Of a stretch of DNA of 64,000 nucleotides, positions 62,993 through 64,000 are shown piece by piece. The position numbers and the translations under genes were made by a program. Source of the stretch: Ammonifex degensii KC4 (GTDB taxonomy: Bacteria > Bacillota > Desulfotomaculia > Desulfotomaculales > Ammonificaceae); NCBI RefSeq assembly GCF_000024605.1, contig NC_013385.1:1564175-1628174 (forward strand). The letters run 5' to 3'. How positions within the stretch are numbered: the first letter of the stretch is position 1; each line of letters starts with the position of its first letter. Under the pieces are notes generated by a model. It saw only the letters and a list, made by a program, of their open reading frames with translations. It was not told the DNA's origin and did not search any database.

Positions 62993-64000
62993 TTACTGGA
63001 TAATTATCGCTTGCTTTACCGGGTCCCAGGAGACTTGGAAGCCCAGCGCCTGGGCCAGATACCGGTACGGTACCATTACCCGCCCATTCACAATCTCTGG
63101 AGCAGCATCCATGGGAACATAAATCCCTTGCAGCACGTACCCCCTCTGCCCTACCTTAAATTGGACAACCCGCTTGCCCGTGAGAAGGGTCACAGTGAAG
63201 TCTTCGCTGTTCCAGAAAATCCGCTCCTCAGTCAGCCCAACCGCGTAAGCCAGATAGCGCACTGGCGCATAGATCCGCCCTTCTTTGATGTAGGGAGCTA
63301 CGTCCATCTCCCTTTCTTCGCTGCCCACCTGGTATCTAGTACTCCCGACGGTGAACACTACCTTCCTCTTTATCTCCTCCGGCGCGGGAGTTATGCAACG
63401 CGCTAGGACACAGGTCAACTTATTGAGTGACGGGGAAAAGAGGTCTTCCGTTTCGGAAAGAGCGCTACCGCTTACTTCTAAGGTGATGTCCCCTTCAGGC
63501 ACTGCCCGTTCTACCGTCAGGAGAATATCCTCCACGGCAAGCGTGCTTCCCACTTGCTCCCCAGCTTGCTTTTCGACGGGTGTAGCACTGGAAAGCTTCA
63601 CCGGGATAACGAGCGTCCGATCGTTGTCGTCAAGCTTGATTCCGGTAGCATCGAGCTCCAGATCCCCAGCAGTCACCTTCACAGTGGGTATTCGCGCAAA
63701 ACGTACCCCTGAAGGCAGGGTAAGCTTCAAGACCGCCCGATTCCCAGCAGCATCGCGGGTCCGTAAAGCCCCAACCAGGTTCTCCTGAATGGTGATTGTA
63801 CCCACCGGTTGCTCCTGTACCCCGATGCGGACCGTGCTGCCTGCGGCAGAAACCGCCACCGGAGCCTGAACGTGGGCCACGGTCACGGTGCTGCTGACGC
63901 CGGGCCCCTTGACGGTTACGGTCAGCTCCTCAGGAGCGCCAAGAGCAAGGTCCACGGTGGCGTTTTTGAAACAGAAGACCGCGCGTTCCGAAGAAGCGGC
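62993..64000 (-). CDS. Surface protein with copper-amine-oxidase-type stalk domain (5' part outside window)
   Basis: The frame is open to the window edge, so only the C-terminal 335 residues are seen. Residues up to about 215 are beta-rich repeats of adhesin or Ig-like type (STVTVAHVQAPVAVSAAGST, PTVKVTAGDLELDATGIKL). The last 110 form a stalk domain (EREMDVAPYIKEGRIYAPVRYLAYAVGL and a second half AAPEIVNGRVMVPYRYLAQALGF, cited in part). It is presumably exported and wall-linked. It may be the ligand-capturing part of the neighbouring transporter, but this rests on position only. Confidence 0.85.
   Translation of the reverse strand, partial: AASSERAVFCFKNATVDLALGAPEELTVTVKGPGVSSTVTVAHVQAPVAVSAAGSTVRIGVQEQPVGTITIQENLVGALRTRDAAGNRAVLKLTLPSGVRFARIPTVKVTAGDLELDATGIKLDDNDRTLVIPVKLSSATPVEKQAGEQVGSTLAVEDILLTVERAVPEGDITLEVSGSALSETEDLFSPSLNKLTCVLARCITPAPEEIKRKVVFTVGSTRYQVGSEEREMDVAPYIKEGRIYAPVRYLAYAVGLTEERIFWNSEDFTVTLLTGKRVVQFKVGQRGYVLQGIYVPMDAAPEIVNGRVMVPYRYLAQALGFQVSWDPVKQAIIIQ

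Overview
The window looks like chromosome from a thermophilic, anaerobic, spore-forming Clostridia lineage (Moorella/Ammonifex-like). This rests on high GC, many GTG/TTG starts behind strong Shine-Dalgarno sequences, sporulation-type genes (BofC-like, SpoIID-like, SleB-like, SpoVD/FtsI), copper-amine-oxidase-type surface domains, a c-di-AMP riboswitch and a low-GC-Gram-positive order of core genes. The genus is an inference; no rRNA is present.

Layout. 1-2.6 kb: the start of the division/cell-wall cluster (mraZ-rsmH-ftsL-PBP) on the minus strand, with a MraZ operator of three TGGGN boxes. 2.7-13.9 kb: mixed housekeeping genes (rpsT, holA, rmlD-like, mqnD, ldh, queA, usp, trmI, moaA) and several small unknown proteins. 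13.9-22.3 kb: a complete branched-chain-type ABC transporter (livG, H, M, K, F) with two acyl-CoA-forming ligases in the same operon, probably an uptake-and-activation route for an organic acid. 22.3-28.5 kb: rmuC, apgM, a YqhV-type protein, an MFS exporter, a ComA-like gene, rluD and lspA. 28.5-30.1 kb: a tnpB-only IS200/IS605-type element, followed by a frameshifted YkvI-type transporter gene. 31.2-35.6 kb: a small unknown gene, archaeal-type thi4, tRNA-Leu(CAG), a methyltransferase, rodA and ppaC.

35.6-45.7 kb is a ten-gene minus-strand cluster, pgi-rapZ-polysaccharide deacetylase-whiA-rpoN-gap-pgk-tpiA-eno-secG, behind a good sigma-A-type promoter. It holds lower glycolysis except phosphoglycerate mutase, which apgM at 23.5 kb could supply. 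45.8-57.5 kb holds hflX, a GGDEF/EAL protein with a degenerate GGDEF motif, a ferredoxin, a LysM/SleB-type hydrolase under a c-di-AMP riboswitch, a SpoIID-like protein, queH, ruvABC, a BofC-like gene, yebC and nadE, then a 49-residue DUF1540 protein.

57.9-64.0 kb is the most unusual part. It has locally lower GC and a minus-strand cluster: surface stalk-domain protein, BtuD/FecE-type ATPase, exported and C-terminally anchored CobN-like protein, ExbB/TolQ-type proton channel, DUF2149 protein with an ExbD-like membrane segment, FecCD/BtuC-type permease and a damaged ABC-2 permease. I read it as a candidate proton-motive-force-driven metal or tetrapyrrole (corrinoid-like) handling and import system in an apparently single-membrane organism. 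The parts are visible; the combined function is inference.
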